From positions 62,001-126,000 of the forward strand of contig NZ_JHXQ01000007.1 in assembly GCF_000621665.1 (NCBI RefSeq): a stretch of DNA of 64,000 nt, written 5' to 3'. Of the stretch, positions 46,009-55,404 are shown piece by piece. How positions within the stretch are numbered: the stretch's first letter is position 1; each line of letters starts with the position of its first letter. The translations under genes and the position numbers were made by a program. The notes beneath the pieces are model-generated. The model was not told the origin of the DNA and did not search any database. It saw only the letters and a list, made by a program, of their open reading frames with translations. The DNA comes from Allorhizobium undicola ORS 992 = ATCC 700741 (GTDB lineage: Bacteria; Pseudomonadota; Alphaproteobacteria; Rhizobiales; Rhizobiaceae).

Positions 46009-47340
46009 ATGGATATCACCGTTTTTGGTATTGGCTATGTCGGTCTCGTCCAGGCAGCAGTGCTGGCCGATGTCGGGCACAATGTCATGTGCGTGGATGT
46101 GGATGCTGAAAAGGTGCAGCGCCTCAATCAGGGTATTATTCCGATCTTCGAGCCCGGCCTTGAAGAGCTTGTGAAGGAAAATCACACCGCCGGCCGTATC
46201 ATCTTTACAACCGATGCCGCTGCTGCGGTAAAATTCGGCCAGATCATCATCAGCGCCGTTGGAACGCCGCCCGGAGAAGACGGTTCCGCCGATTTGAAAT
46301 ATGTCATTTCCGTCGCCGAGACCATCGCGCGCGAAATGGAAGAGCACAAGATCATCGTCAGCAAGTCAACGGTGCCGGTCGGCACTTGCGACATGGTGCG
46401 GCGGCGTGTTGCCGATCTTCTTTCCGAGCGCGGGCGTCCGGATCTGACATTCGATGTCGTATCCAACCCGGAATTCCTGAAGGAAGGCTCGGCGGTTGCC
46501 GATTGCATGAGGCCGGACCGGATCATCGTCGGAACGCAGTCGGAAGAGTCCGAGCAGGTGATGCGCGAGCTTTACGCGCCGTTCAACCGCAATCACGAGA
46601 AGATCATCGTGATGGACATTCGCAGTGCGGAATTTACCAAATATGCCGCCAACTGCATGTTGGCCACCAAGATCAGTTTCATCAATGAAATGGCGAGCCT
46701 TGCCGAACAGCTTGGCGTCGATATCGAGGAAGTGCGCAAGGGTATCGGCAGCGATCCCCGCATTGGCTATCACTTCATTTATCCGGGCGCCGGTTATGGC
46801 GGCTCCTGCTTTCCCAAGGATGTGCGCGCGCTGATCAAGACGGCCGAAGGCGTAAACTTCGATGCCCGCATGTTGAAGGCGGTGGAAGAGCGAAACGACC
46901 GGCAGAAATATGTGCTGTTCGACAAGGCCTACAAGCATTTCAATGGCGATCTTAAGGGCAAGCGTTTCGCTCTCTGGGGGTTGGCCTTCAAGCCGAACAC
47001 CGATGATATGCGCGAAGCACCGTCTCGCGTGCTGATGGAAGAATTGTGGCGCGAGGGCGCATCCGTCAGTGCCTATGATCCGGAAGCCATGCAGGAATGC
47101 CAGAGCATTTATGGCCAGCGCAACGACCTGATGTTGTGCGGGACCAAGGAAGCCGCACTACGCGATGCCGATGCCCTCGTGATCGTTACCGAGTGGAAGA
47201 ACTTCAAGGCACCGTCCTTCGAGATGATCCGGCAGTCGCTGAAGAACCCGGTGATTTTCGACGGCCGCAACCTTTATAATCCGAAGGTGGTGGCGCGTTA
47301 CGGCTTGCAATATTACAGCATCGGCCGCATGGCGGCCTGA
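46009..47340 (+). CDS. UDP-glucose 6-dehydrogenase (nucleotide-sugar dehydrogenase)
   Basis: 443 residues. NAD motif VFGIGYVGLVQAAVLADVGHNV at the N-terminus, AVGTPPGEDGSADL, SKSTVPVGT, SNPEFLKEGSA, catalytic Cys267 in GYGGSCFPKD and LWGLAFKPNTDDMREAPS. It oxidises a nucleotide hexose (UDP-glucose to UDP-glucuronate most likely, GDP-mannose less so) for acidic polysaccharide synthesis. GGAG precedes the start. It heads the glycan locus with two glycosyltransferases and a flippase. Confidence 0.92.
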   Translation: MDITVFGIGYVGLVQAAVLADVGHNVMCVDVDAEKVQRLNQGIIPIFEPGLEELVKENHTAGRIIFTTDAAAAVKFGQIIISAVGTPPGEDGSADLKYVISVAETIAREMEEHKIIVSKSTVPVGTCDMVRRRVADLLSERGRPDLTFDVVSNPEFLKEGSAVADCMRPDRIIVGTQSEESEQVMRELYAPFNRNHEKIIVMDIRSAEFTKYAANCMLATKISFINEMASLAEQLGVDIEEVRKGIGSDPRIGYHFIYPGAGYGGSCFPKDVRALIKTAEGVNFDARMLKAVEERNDRQKYVLFDKAYKHFNGDLKGKRFALWGLAFKPNTDDMREAPSRVLMEELWREGASVSAYDPEAMQECQSIYGQRNDLMLCGTKEAALRDADALVIVTEWKNFKAPSFEMIRQSLKNPVIFDGRNLYNPKVVARYGLQYYSIGRMAA

Positions 47341-47380
47341 GGGGCGATGGCTCCTCCGGTTTGGGGAAACCGCAAGAATG

Positions 47381-47484
47381 ACTGCATGATCCCTTGGATC
47401 GAAACCGATTTAAGATGGAAATTGCGTAGCAGATTTAAAGTGTTACGGCGTCCTTTGTGCGTTTGATGAAACGCACGGCGCTCT
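47381..47484. repeat. Palindromic repeat modules C and B
   Basis: CTGCATGATCCC...GCGTAGCAG (module C, diverged) then GTGTTACGGCGTCC...ACGGCGCTCTG (module B). Same order and orientation as at 31699-31803. It lies between ugd and the first glycosyltransferase gene. Confidence 0.8.
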
Positions 47485-47624
47485 GATTGGTCGTCTGCCT
47501 GAAAGGGCGGAAGAGGGGACTATTTTCATTCGTCCGGGCGAAACAAATCCATCTTGCCCGGACTTTCAGAAATTTGCGATTCCGTGCTGTTGCAATCGGA
47601 ATTGCCGGAGCAGGAGCACAAGCA

Positions 47625-48725
47625 ATGAAGGTTCTTTTCGCCGGCGGAAGTGGTTATTACCCCGAGTTCAACGGGGGCGTTCAATCAAGCACTCACCATC
47701 TTGTCAAACAGTTGCGCCAGCGCAAGCACGATGCCTGGGTTCTTGCATCATTATTCGGAGACGGGTTTTTCGGATTTAAAACCCGCGCCAAGCTCAAGCT
47801 TACCCGGCGCCCTGCCGTCATGGATACTTATCCCGGCTATCCGGTGATGCGCGCATGGCATCCCTGGGAGGCGGCAGGATTTGTTGCGGAGACGTTCAGG
47901 CCGGACGTTGCCGTCGTGCAGTGCCATAATTCCGTGCCGATCGCCAAGGTTCTTCAGGCGCATAATGTGCCAACGGTCATTTATCTGCGAAATGTCGAGT
48001 TTCACGAGCTTGCCGGCGATCTTTGCGATCTGGGGCCGTCGCTCTACATTGCGAATTCCGAGTTTACCGCCCGCAGCTACAATGCCGAATATGGCATTGA
48101 GTCCGTTGTCATACCTCCGACGATCGATCCGGCGGCTTACGCGACGCAATCCACGCGTGAATGCGTAACCTTCGTCAATCCCTATGCGGAAAAGGGTTTC
48201 GAGCTGGCGCTGAAGATCGCGCAGGCCTGCCCGGAGATTCCATTTCTTTTTCAGGAAAGCTGGAAGCTTAGCGAGGAGCATCGCGCCGATGTGGAAAAGG
48301 CCATTGCACCGCTGCCAAATGTTCGCCTGGAAAGCCGCACGCCCGACATGAAAGCGGTCTATGGGCGCACGAAAATCCTGCTGGCGCCCAGCAAATGGGA
48401 GGAGGCCTGGGGTCGGGTCGCTTCGGAAGCTCATTGCAGCGGCATTCCCGTTCTGGGTTCTACCCGTGGCGGCTTGCCGGAGGCGATCGGCGAGGGTGGC
48501 GTTGTTCTTGATTACGACCAGCCTGTAGAGGTCTGGGTGGCGCAGCTTAAGCGTCTGTGGAGTGATGAGCCCTATTACGACGAGATGTCGCGGCGTGCCC
48601 TTGCATTTTCCCAGCGTCCACAACTGAAGCCTGAAAGACAATTTGAAATATTTCTTAAGGTTTTGGAGCGAGCAGCCAGCACTCACGCAGAATCGCAGCT
48701 CTTTGCGGATGTTGCTGCCCAATAA
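47625..48725 (+). CDS. Glycosyltransferase, GT4 family (1)
   Basis: 366 residues from the ATG at 47625 (CAGGAG upstream); the open frame extends further but without a good start. GT-B fold: N-terminal FAGGSGYYPEFNGGVQSSTHHLVKQLRQ and the C-terminal nucleotide-binding region KILLAPSKWEEAWGRVASEAHCSGIPVLGSTRGGLPEAIG with the EX7E-like pattern. Retaining cytoplasmic transferase that adds a sugar to a lipid-linked chain. Donor and acceptor cannot be deduced. Confidence 0.87.
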   Translation: MKVLFAGGSGYYPEFNGGVQSSTHHLVKQLRQRKHDAWVLASLFGDGFFGFKTRAKLKLTRRPAVMDTYPGYPVMRAWHPWEAAGFVAETFRPDVAVVQCHNSVPIAKVLQAHNVPTVIYLRNVEFHELAGDLCDLGPSLYIANSEFTARSYNAEYGIESVVIPPTIDPAAYATQSTRECVTFVNPYAEKGFELALKIAQACPEIPFLFQESWKLSEEHRADVEKAIAPLPNVRLESRTPDMKAVYGRTKILLAPSKWEEAWGRVASEAHCSGIPVLGSTRGGLPEAIGEGGVVLDYDQPVEVWVAQLKRLWSDEPYYDEMSRRALAFSQRPQLKPERQFEIFLKVLERAASTHAESQLFADVAAQ

Positions 48726-48880
48726 AAATCCGCTGCGCCTTGTGAATTATTGGGGGTTTTTATAAGGCTCTTGTGATGCGCTTTTGGAGCGTGATAAAAG
48801 CTTGTCCGGCTTGATCTCTCCATCCTTCCGCTCGTTAAGAATTAACATTTAAAGGGCGGACCTACCATGCAAGGCAGTCA

Positions 48881-50068
48881 ATGCGCGTTGGTTTTATCGT
48901 AGGGAAGTTTCCTATCCTTTCGGAGACATTCATCATCAACCAGATGGATGGCCTGTTGAAGAGAGGGGCTGAAATCGGCGTGATCTGCAATGGTCTGGCG
49001 CCGCTTGATCATATCGATACGAAAACCGGTCCCGTATCGAAATTGCTTCAGGTGCGTCAGGACTGGTGGGGCATGATGGCGGGGGCGCGTCAACATATCG
49101 ACAAAGTGCCTCACCGCTGGCGTGACAAGGTTTCCTCGACGCTTGACATGATGGCTGTTCCCCATCTGAACAGCTTCGATGTGCTGCTTGCCCATTTCGG
49201 CCATAACGGTGCGCGGGTCTGCCGGCTGAAAAAACGGGGTCTCGTCAGGCCGCCCGTCGTTACGGTATTCCACGGCTTCGATGTCGGGGTTCCCTATCAG
49301 GAAGACGGTCTGGCCATGTACAGGGATCTTTTCAGGCTGGGCGCAATGAACCTTCCGGTCAACGCGCATTTTCGCCAGATGCTGATTTCCGCTGGTGCTT
49401 CGCCTGAAAAGGTGGCGGTGCATCACATGGGAATAGATGTGGAGCAGATACCATTTCAATGGCGGGAACGGAGCGGGGTAACGCTGCAATTGATTACGGT
49501 CTGTCGGCTTGCCGGGAAGAAGGGCGTGGAATTTGCGCTTCGAGCGCTTGGCAGGCTGGCGAACGAACGTCCGCAACTGGATTGGCGCTATACGATCATC
49601 GGTGATGGTCCTCTTCGCGCCGAGCTTGAGCAGTTGGCAGCCGAGCTTGGGATTGCCGGTCGCGTGCAGTTTCTGGGAAGCCAGCCGCACAAGGTTGTCA
49701 AATCCTGGCTGGCAGAGGCGCATGTGTTCGTGCTGCCGAGTGTGACGGCGCCGAATGGGGATGTCGAAGGCATACCCGTTGCGCTCATGGAAGCCATGGC
49801 GGCGGGATTGACCGTGGTCAGCACGATCCATTCTGGCATTCCGGAACTGATTTCCCACGGTACAGAGGGCCTCCTGGCGCCGGAAAAGGATGTCGAAACG
49901 CTGGCCGCCAATCTTGCCTGGGTGATCGAGCACCCGCAGGAGTGCCAGCCCATTGCCATGTCCGCCCGCCGGAAGGTCGAGGCCGAATTCAATAACCGCC
50001 TGCTTGACGATGCTCTGGCGGGCCAGCTTGCGAGCCTTGTCGCAACCGACAAAAAGAAGAGATCATGA
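48881..50068 (+). CDS. Glycosyltransferase, GT4 family (2), colanic acid WcaL/AmsK-like
   Basis: 395 residues. Starts VGFIVGKFPILSETFIINQMDGLLKRG, a signature of the WcaL/AmsK group. Central FHGFDVGVP and HHMGIDVEQIPF; C-terminal donor site VFVLPSVTAPNGDVEGIPVALMEAMAAGLTVVSTIHSGIPELI. Its stop overlaps the flippase start by four bases, coupling chain assembly to export. Confidence 0.9.
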   Translation: MRVGFIVGKFPILSETFIINQMDGLLKRGAEIGVICNGLAPLDHIDTKTGPVSKLLQVRQDWWGMMAGARQHIDKVPHRWRDKVSSTLDMMAVPHLNSFDVLLAHFGHNGARVCRLKKRGLVRPPVVTVFHGFDVGVPYQEDGLAMYRDLFRLGAMNLPVNAHFRQMLISAGASPEKVAVHHMGIDVEQIPFQWRERSGVTLQLITVCRLAGKKGVEFALRALGRLANERPQLDWRYTIIGDGPLRAELEQLAAELGIAGRVQFLGSQPHKVVKSWLAEAHVFVLPSVTAPNGDVEGIPVALMEAMAAGLTVVSTIHSGIPELISHGTEGLLAPEKDVETLAANLAWVIEHPQECQPIAMSARRKVEAEFNNRLLDDALAGQLASLVATDKKKRS

Positions 50069-51561
50069 ACACGAACACCTTCGGAAGAGTAGCGCTGCGC
50101 GGCGGTGTGGTTACGGGTGCCGCACAAATCATCCGCATCGTCATCCAGCTTCTTTCCGTCGCCATTCTGTCGCGGCTTCTTTCTCCGGAAGATTTTGGCC
50201 TCATGGCTGCCGTCGGGCCTATTGCCGCCTTCGTTGCGCTCTTCCAGAATCTCGGTTTGCAGCAGGCCATCGTCCAGCGTAAGGATATTTCCGAGCTGCA
50301 TCTCAATCAGGTTTTCTGGATCAGCACTTTTGTCGGCCTGCTCTGCACCGGGGTGATGCTGCTGATCTCGCCGCTGGTAGCGCTTTTTTATGGCGATGGC
50401 CGCATGACAGGCATTACCATGGCGGCGGCCATGCCTGTATTTCTCGGCAGTATGGCGGCATTACCGCTGGCGCTGATGAACCGGCGCCTCCAGTTTGGCC
50501 AGCTGGCCATCAATGATGTCCTTTCGGGTGCAATCGGCCTGATCGTCACGGCTGTCTGCGCCTATATGGGGCTACGCTACTGGTCTTTGGCCATTGGCCC
50601 GATCGCCGCGGCGGCGGTGGTTCTGGCCGCATCCTGGTGGACCACGCGCTGGATGCCCGGCAGCCCCACATTGCGGGCAGACAAGGATATTATCTCTTTC
50701 GGCGCCAATCTGACCGGCTTCAATCTGGTCAATTTCTTCTCCCGAAATCTGGATAATATCCTTATCGGCAAATATTCCGGTGCCGAGGCGTTGGGCTATT
50801 ACGACCGCGCCTACAAGCTGCTGATGTTCCCGATCCAGAACATCAACCAGCCGCTGACGCGGGTAATGATTCCGTTGATGAGCCAGTTTCAGGATGACAA
50901 GCCGCGCTTCCGCAACGTCTATCTGCGAACCAACTGGCTGTTGGCGGCTGTGCTGATGCCGGGCATTGCCACCATGACATGCACCGTGTCTTCTGTCGTC
51001 AACATCGTGTTTGGACCGCAATGGGCGGAAGTCGGGCCGATTTTCGCCTGGCTGGGCCTTGCAAGCCTGGTGCAACCGCTCAATAACACGACGGGATGGA
51101 TCTTCATCTGTCAGGGCTATACCAGGACGATGTTTCGCTGGGGAATTTACTCTTCATCGGTTTCGGCGCTGGCTTTTATCGTCGGCTTGCAATGGGGGGC
51201 GGTTGGCGTTGCGGCTGCTTACGCCATCAGCGGTTATATCCTGCTGATCCCGGTGCTTGCCTGCGTGCTGCATCGCGTCGGGCCGGTTACAGCCTTTGAT
51301 TTTCTGAGCATACAGGTTACGTTCGTCACCTCGGCGGGGCTCTCATGGCTTTGCTTCCGCCAGATTGCCGCGACGGGGTGGATCACGTCCGATATCCTGT
51401 CCGTCGCGGTGGCTGCCTTGTTAAATTATGGAATTGCTGCGGTTCTGGTAGTCGCTTTTCCCACCAGCCGCAGGATCCTGTTCTTCTGGCTTTCGACCCT
51501 TCGCAACATGCTGGTCAAATCGCCCGCGGGGAGCAATGGCACGGAGCAGGCTGGCCACTGA
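50065..51561 (+). CDS. Polysaccharide flippase of the MOP superfamily (Wzx/WzxC-like)
   Basis: 498 residues with about twelve to fourteen membrane helices. N-terminal ARG/GGVVTGAAQIIRIVIQLLSVAILSRLLSPEDFGLMA and the NLGLQQAIVQRKDIS stretch are typical of the exopolysaccharide translocases (WzxC, ExoT, MdfA-unrelated). It would flip the lipid-linked repeat unit across the inner membrane. Its last 141 bases overlap, on the opposite strand, the 3' end of the pyruvyl transferase gene. Confidence 0.9.
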   Translation: MNTNTFGRVALRGGVVTGAAQIIRIVIQLLSVAILSRLLSPEDFGLMAAVGPIAAFVALFQNLGLQQAIVQRKDISELHLNQVFWISTFVGLLCTGVMLLISPLVALFYGDGRMTGITMAAAMPVFLGSMAALPLALMNRRLQFGQLAINDVLSGAIGLIVTAVCAYMGLRYWSLAIGPIAAAAVVLAASWWTTRWMPGSPTLRADKDIISFGANLTGFNLVNFFSRNLDNILIGKYSGAEALGYYDRAYKLLMFPIQNINQPLTRVMIPLMSQFQDDKPRFRNVYLRTNWLLAAVLMPGIATMTCTVSSVVNIVFGPQWAEVGPIFAWLGLASLVQPLNNTTGWIFICQGYTRTMFRWGIYSSSVSALAFIVGLQWGAVGVAAAYAISGYILLIPVLACVLHRVGPVTAFDFLSIQVTFVTSAGLSWLCFRQIAATGWITSDILSVAVAALLNYGIAAVLVVAFPTSRRILFFWLSTLRNMLVKSPAGSNGTEQAGH

Positions 51562-52800
51562 AAGGGCGGAAGCCGCTTCCTTGATGGCGGCCTGAAGGCT
51601 TACCCTGCGGTAATGGGCGAAATCCCGCAGGAAGGCTGCAAGATGGGAAAGCGCCTCACTCGACGTTACCGTGTCGATGTCGAGCAGAATGTCCTCGATG
51701 CCCAGACGTTTTGAAAGTTCTTTCGTCTTGAACTCATAGGCAATGGGCAGAACGGGCGTTCCAACGCAAAGCGCCATGATCATCATGTGCATTCGGGTGG
51801 AAATGACGAAGTCAAAGCCTTTGAGCTTTTCCATGAGCTGATGGGGCGTATGGAAGCCGCCATCCACGCTGACCTTCTCGCGAATATCGGCTGCCAGGCC
51901 TTCGACAATAAGGCGGGCTGTCTTGCTATCGTCATGGTGATATTCCGGAACGCCCTGGCAGGTGGATAGAAAAACCACGTCCTTGCCATGCTGGCGTACC
52001 AGCGTTTCGGTCATACTGCGCACTGCCTCGATATAACGGCTCATTCCGCTATCGCCACCTTCCACATAGTTCCAACGGCGAACGGAAATCGCCACACGGT
52101 TGGTGGGCGGATTGGCCGGATTGGCAAGCTGTTCTTCTATGCGGGCAATATCTGCCAAGGCGAAAACGGAATCCGCCACCACATGGCATTTTTGCGGTGT
52201 TGTCGTCATCCCGGCAATATTGTCATGCGAATACTGGTCACGCAGCAGAACCAGGGGCGATCGTTCCACGACCGGGCGAAGCCGCCGGATATTGTCCGGT
52301 TTGCGGAAGGGGCCGAGCGATTGCGTGAAGAAAACCGGCGCCTTGCCGAGCAGCAGGTCGAGTTCGAATTGCTTCAAGCGCTTGTCAAGATTATAGGTTT
52401 CCACAAGATAGGTGCCGCCGGTGGTGATGACCATGTTCGCCTTGCGGTACAGGTCCAGCGCCGCTTTCTGTCTGGCCGTCAGCACATTGCGGAAAACGCC
52501 ATTCTCTGGAATGGCAAATTTGAGGATGCGCCCAAGAAGCCTGTTGTAAACCAGCTTGAGCTTATTCTTTAGCCGGTCTTCCCGATGATAGGGAACTTTG
52601 TAAATCTCGTCGGCAAGAAGACGGTGAAAGGTCAAATCCTTATATCCGTCATAAAGACGCTGAGCCACGTCGGGTTGGCTGTCAAAAACATGAATTTCCA
52701 AGGGCTCATCGAAAACATGTTTCAGAATGTGACGAATGGCCAGAAGAATGGCTGCATCGCCAGTATTCAGACAAACAGTATTTTCAATGATAAACTTCAT
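51421..52800 (-). CDS. Polysaccharide pyruvyl transferase family protein
   Basis: 459 residues from the ATG at 52800, behind AGGAG. WcaK/CsaB-type: N-terminal NTVCLNTGDAAILLAIRHIL, GGTYLVETYN, FFTQSLGPFR, RDQYSHDNIA, and C-terminal DFVISTRMHMMIMALCVGTPVLPIAYEFKTKEL. It would put a pyruvate ketal on a polysaccharide from phosphoenolpyruvate. The last 47 or so residues are encoded on the strand opposite the flippase C-terminus, and end in a polar tail without family features. Convergent with the EPS genes. Confidence 0.88.
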   Translation of the reverse strand: MKFIIENTVCLNTGDAAILLAIRHILKHVFDEPLEIHVFDSQPDVAQRLYDGYKDLTFHRLLADEIYKVPYHREDRLKNKLKLVYNRLLGRILKFAIPENGVFRNVLTARQKAALDLYRKANMVITTGGTYLVETYNLDKRLKQFELDLLLGKAPVFFTQSLGPFRKPDNIRRLRPVVERSPLVLLRDQYSHDNIAGMTTTPQKCHVVADSVFALADIARIEEQLANPANPPTNRVAISVRRWNYVEGGDSGMSRYIEAVRSMTETLVRQHGKDVVFLSTCQGVPEYHHDDSKTARLIVEGLAADIREKVSVDGGFHTPHQLMEKLKGFDFVISTRMHMMIMALCVGTPVLPIAYEFKTKELSKRLGIEDILLDIDTVTSSEALSHLAAFLRDFAHYRRVSLQAAIKEAASALSVASLLRAIAPRGRFDQHVAKGRKPEEQDPAAGGKSDYQNRSNSII

Positions 52801-53257
52801 GGGATCTCCTGAAAATTTAAGAATTTCGGTGGAATCTCGATTCAAATTCTACCCTGAAATCTTCAAGGTGAGGATGCATAAGCATCTTTGATGCCTTGGT
52901 ATAATGCATATTTTCAATGGGCTTCCGGCGCAATGCGCCAAAGCTGTGATGGTTACGTTAGAGCGGCAATCTGATTGAATCAGATCGGCGCTCTAACATT
53001 TTAGTTTGACGCATAATTCGACCCTCGTTTCACTTCGGTCGAATTATGCAGCAGATTTAGGGTGTTACAGCGCCGTGCGTTTGACAAAACGCACGGCGCT
53101 GTAATGTTTTCTCCGAATATGCTGAACCTTACCAAGTCGGGAATGTTTCGTCAATTAGAGTGTGACAAAGTTGGTATAGTGTACAACCAAACTATATCAT
53201 GGAACGCTTTTGATCCGATGCTCCAGAGGGTTGCCTGGGCGGTCGGGTGTTTTATCC
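52801..53257. other. 456-bp intergenic region dominated by repeats
   Basis: The first half (52801-52957) should hold the pyruvyl transferase promoter; the middle is repeat modules (52958-53103); the last part (53104-53257) has short open frames without recognisable homology. No RNA gene or operator was recognised. Confidence 0.5.
52958..53103. repeat. Composite of palindromic repeat modules D, A-like and B
   Basis: Module D (TTAGAGCGGCAATCTGATTGA...TCAGATCGGCGCTCTAAC, 52958-53000), an A-like stem (GCATAATTCGACC...GGTCGAATTATGC, about 53011-53050) and module B (GTGTTACAGCGCCGTGCG...CGCACGGCGCTGTAA, 53063-53103). All three stems are nearly perfect. Same family as 17577-17780, with modules in a different order. 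Confidence 0.85.
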
Positions 53258-53524
53258 TCAGCCTCGCCACTGTCCTTCATTCATCTCGCGCTCGTCGTAA
53301 TTCAGATCCCATTCCTTTTTCGGCATTTTCTGGCCAGGAGGCTGCTTGTTGGCAGTTGCATCGTCGGAATGGGTGATATCGCGCGGCTTTGCGCTTGCCA
53401 CCCCATTATTGTCGGTGATCGTGTTGCCCTTGGCGAACTGACCGCGTGCATCCTGCTCGATGGTGGTCTTCTTGTCTGTTTCGTCTGTTTCGTCTGTTTC
53501 GTCTGGTTTGTCGGTATTGGTCAT
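53258..53524 (-). CDS. Small acidic, low-complexity hypothetical protein
   Basis: 88 residues, strongly hydrophilic, no membrane segment. The N-terminus has a repeated E-T-D unit (PDETDETDETDKK) encoded by an exact 9-bp tandem repeat on the minus strand (53475-53501). GGAG stands eight bases before the ATG and codon use looks ordinary, so the gene is probably real. RGQFAKGNTITDN resembles the G-Q/K-F-A/S-K-G-N phrase of small phage-derived or stress proteins, but no function is assigned. Confidence 0.6.
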   Translation of the reverse strand: MTNTDKPDETDETDETDKKTTIEQDARGQFAKGNTITDNNGVASAKPRDITHSDDATANKQPPGQKMPKKEWDLNYDEREMNEGQWRG

Positions 53525-53779
53525 AATGAAACTCCATATGTCTTGTCAGAAATGTGAGGCCTGTCCATACAATGAGAGTGCTTGAAGCAGGGCAAAGGTC
53601 TGCTGTGAAAACAAAAAACAGGGCGTCGTGGCGATTACGATTTACAGAACACGGGTTCACTTGCGATGCTCGACTGCGTGTTTTTACGTATTTCCAGACG
53701 GAAAACGACGACGACACTTTTGCGCCGAGAAATACGTTAAAACAAGGATTTAGAGCAATGCAGGTGAACCGGATGCGCT

Positions 53780-54637
53780 TTAGAGAATCGGCTTTCCACC
53801 AGTGACGGCGATGGTGGCGCCGGATGTATAGCTTGAAAGCGGATCGGCGAGCATGACATAGGCAGTGGCAAGTTCGGCGGGCTGGCCGGGCCGCTTCATC
53901 GGCACGCTTTTCCCGAAATTGCGCACATGGTCTTCCTCGAGTGTCGCTGGGATGAGGGGTGTCCAGATCGGGCCGGGCGCCACGGCATTTGCTCGAATAC
54001 CTTTCTCAGCCAGCATTTGCGCCAGACCGGCGGTGAAATTCTGGATGGCGCCCTTGGTGGTGGCATAGGCGAGCAGCGAAGGGTTTGGAGTGTCCGAATT
54101 GATAGAGGCTGTGTTGATGATCGAACTTCCGGGTTTCATTCGCGTCACGGCAGCCTTTGTCAGGTAGAACATGGCGTGGATATTGACGCGGAACGTTAAT
54201 TCCCACTCCTCGTCGGAGATGTCGCCAATCTCGCTGAAGCTGGCCTGATGGGCCGCATTATTGACGAGAATGTCGATGCCGCCCAGATCACTCACAACCG
54301 TTTCGATCAACCGGCGGCAGTGCTCTGCATTCTGGATGTCACCCCTGATTGCCAAGGCTTTGCGGCCGGCCTGCCGGATCCATTGACAGGTTTCTGCGGC
54401 ATCTTCTTCCTCGCAGAGATAGGAAATGGCGACATCTGCTCCTTCGCGGGCATAGGCAATGGCAACGGCCCGTCCGATGCCGCTGTCGCCGCCGGTAATC
54501 AGAGCCTTGAGCCCCTCCAGCCTGCCGGAGCCGCGATAGCTTTCCTCTCCATGATCGGGGCGTGGCACCATGTCGCCGGTCGATCCGGGCATGGCGATTT
54601 TCGGGGTGTCGAAGGGGGGTGTCGGGTAGCGGTCCAA
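53780..54637 (-). CDS. Short-chain dehydrogenase/reductase (YghA-like)
   Basis: 285 residues. Begins at a TTG (54637) with GAGGG upstream, which gives the conserved leader YPTPPFDTPK...PRPDHGEESYRGSGRL of the YghA/general-stress SDR subgroup; the next ATG would remove it. Cofactor motif ITGGDSGIGRAVAIAYAREGADV (about 47-69), NNAAH, serine in INTASINS, and YATTK (Tyr-X3-Lys). NAD(P)H-dependent, substrate unknown; homologues are linked to osmotic and stationary-phase stress. Confidence 0.88.
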   Translation of the reverse strand: MDRYPTPPFDTPKIAMPGSTGDMVPRPDHGEESYRGSGRLEGLKALITGGDSGIGRAVAIAYAREGADVAISYLCEEEDAAETCQWIRQAGRKALAIRGDIQNAEHCRRLIETVVSDLGGIDILVNNAAHQASFSEIGDISDEEWELTFRVNIHAMFYLTKAAVTRMKPGSSIINTASINSDTPNPSLLAYATTKGAIQNFTAGLAQMLAEKGIRANAVAPGPIWTPLIPATLEEDHVRNFGKSVPMKRPGQPAELATAYVMLADPLSSYTSGATIAVTGGKPIL

Positions 54638-54708
54638 GAAATTGCCCTCATATGCGTTGTTGCATTGAAGACCCGAACAACACCTCCGCCAGCTTGTTCC
54701 CGATAAAA

Positions 54709-55404
54709 TCAGAGAGAGAGCATAATACCTGTATGCACGAGGTCGCCCTCCAGACAGTAGCGACCTTCGACCGTAAAGCCGCTTGTAAATTCCGGCGAAA
54801 GCGATTTCTTCAGCGTGGCCGTGAAGCGACCGGGGGCGGCGGCGCTGAGATGGATGGAGGCGTCCGCGAACCAGAACATCTCACCCACCAGCGGGTGAAG
54901 GCACTTGAACAGGCTTTCCTTGGCGGAGAAAACCAGCGTTGCATGGTATTGCGGACCATGCGGCCAAAAAGAGGGCATGGTTTCTTCCGGATTGAGAATG
55001 CTTTTTGCCACGCGCGCTCGCGTTTCCTCACTCATGCAGACTTCGCTGTCCAGCCCGAGGCTGCGGCAGTGAGCCCCGCTTGCCACGACAGCAGCAGCAA
55101 AGCCGTGGGTGTGGGTGATCGAGCCGCGCAAGCCCGCAGGCCAGGCCGGGCCGCCAGTATCACTTGCCGGGAGCGCACCCGGAAAACGCCCGGTCAGCGC
55201 CTGAATTGCACGGGCAGCGCATAATCTTCCCGCCAGATATTCTGCCTTTCGCTTGGCAACGGCGCGGTCGAGCTTTTCGGGCAGGGCCATGCCGATCTCT
55301 TCAGCCACACCATCATGGTAGTCTTCAGGCCGGAAGGTGAGGGCGTGATGGCTTGCTGCTTCTTCAAAAAGGGCAGGCGCTGTCCGGGGAAAAAACATCA
55401 CCAT
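54709..55404 (-). CDS. 4'-Phosphopantetheinyl transferase (EntD-like)
   Basis: 231 residues. The Sfp/EntD signatures are visible: GSITHTHGFAAAVVA, GLDSEVC (metal-binding aspartate) and FSAKESLFKCLHPLVG. It transfers phosphopantetheine from CoA to a carrier protein, in Brucella-like bacteria typically EntF/EntB of catechol siderophore synthesis. No siderophore genes are in the window. The start overlaps the recX stop by seven bases. Confidence 0.9.
   Translation of the reverse strand: MVMFFPRTAPALFEEAASHHALTFRPEDYHDGVAEEIGMALPEKLDRAVAKRKAEYLAGRLCAARAIQALTGRFPGALPASDTGGPAWPAGLRGSITHTHGFAAAVVASGAHCRSLGLDSEVCMSEETRARVAKSILNPEETMPSFWPHGPQYHATLVFSAKESLFKCLHPLVGEMFWFADASIHLSAAAPGRFTATLKKSLSPEFTSGFTVEGRYCLEGDLVHTGIMLSL

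Noticed and set aside
53475..53501. Short regularly spaced repeat as a CRISPR remnant
   Set aside because: Unit is 9 bp with no spacers and lies inside a reading frame as E-T-D codons.
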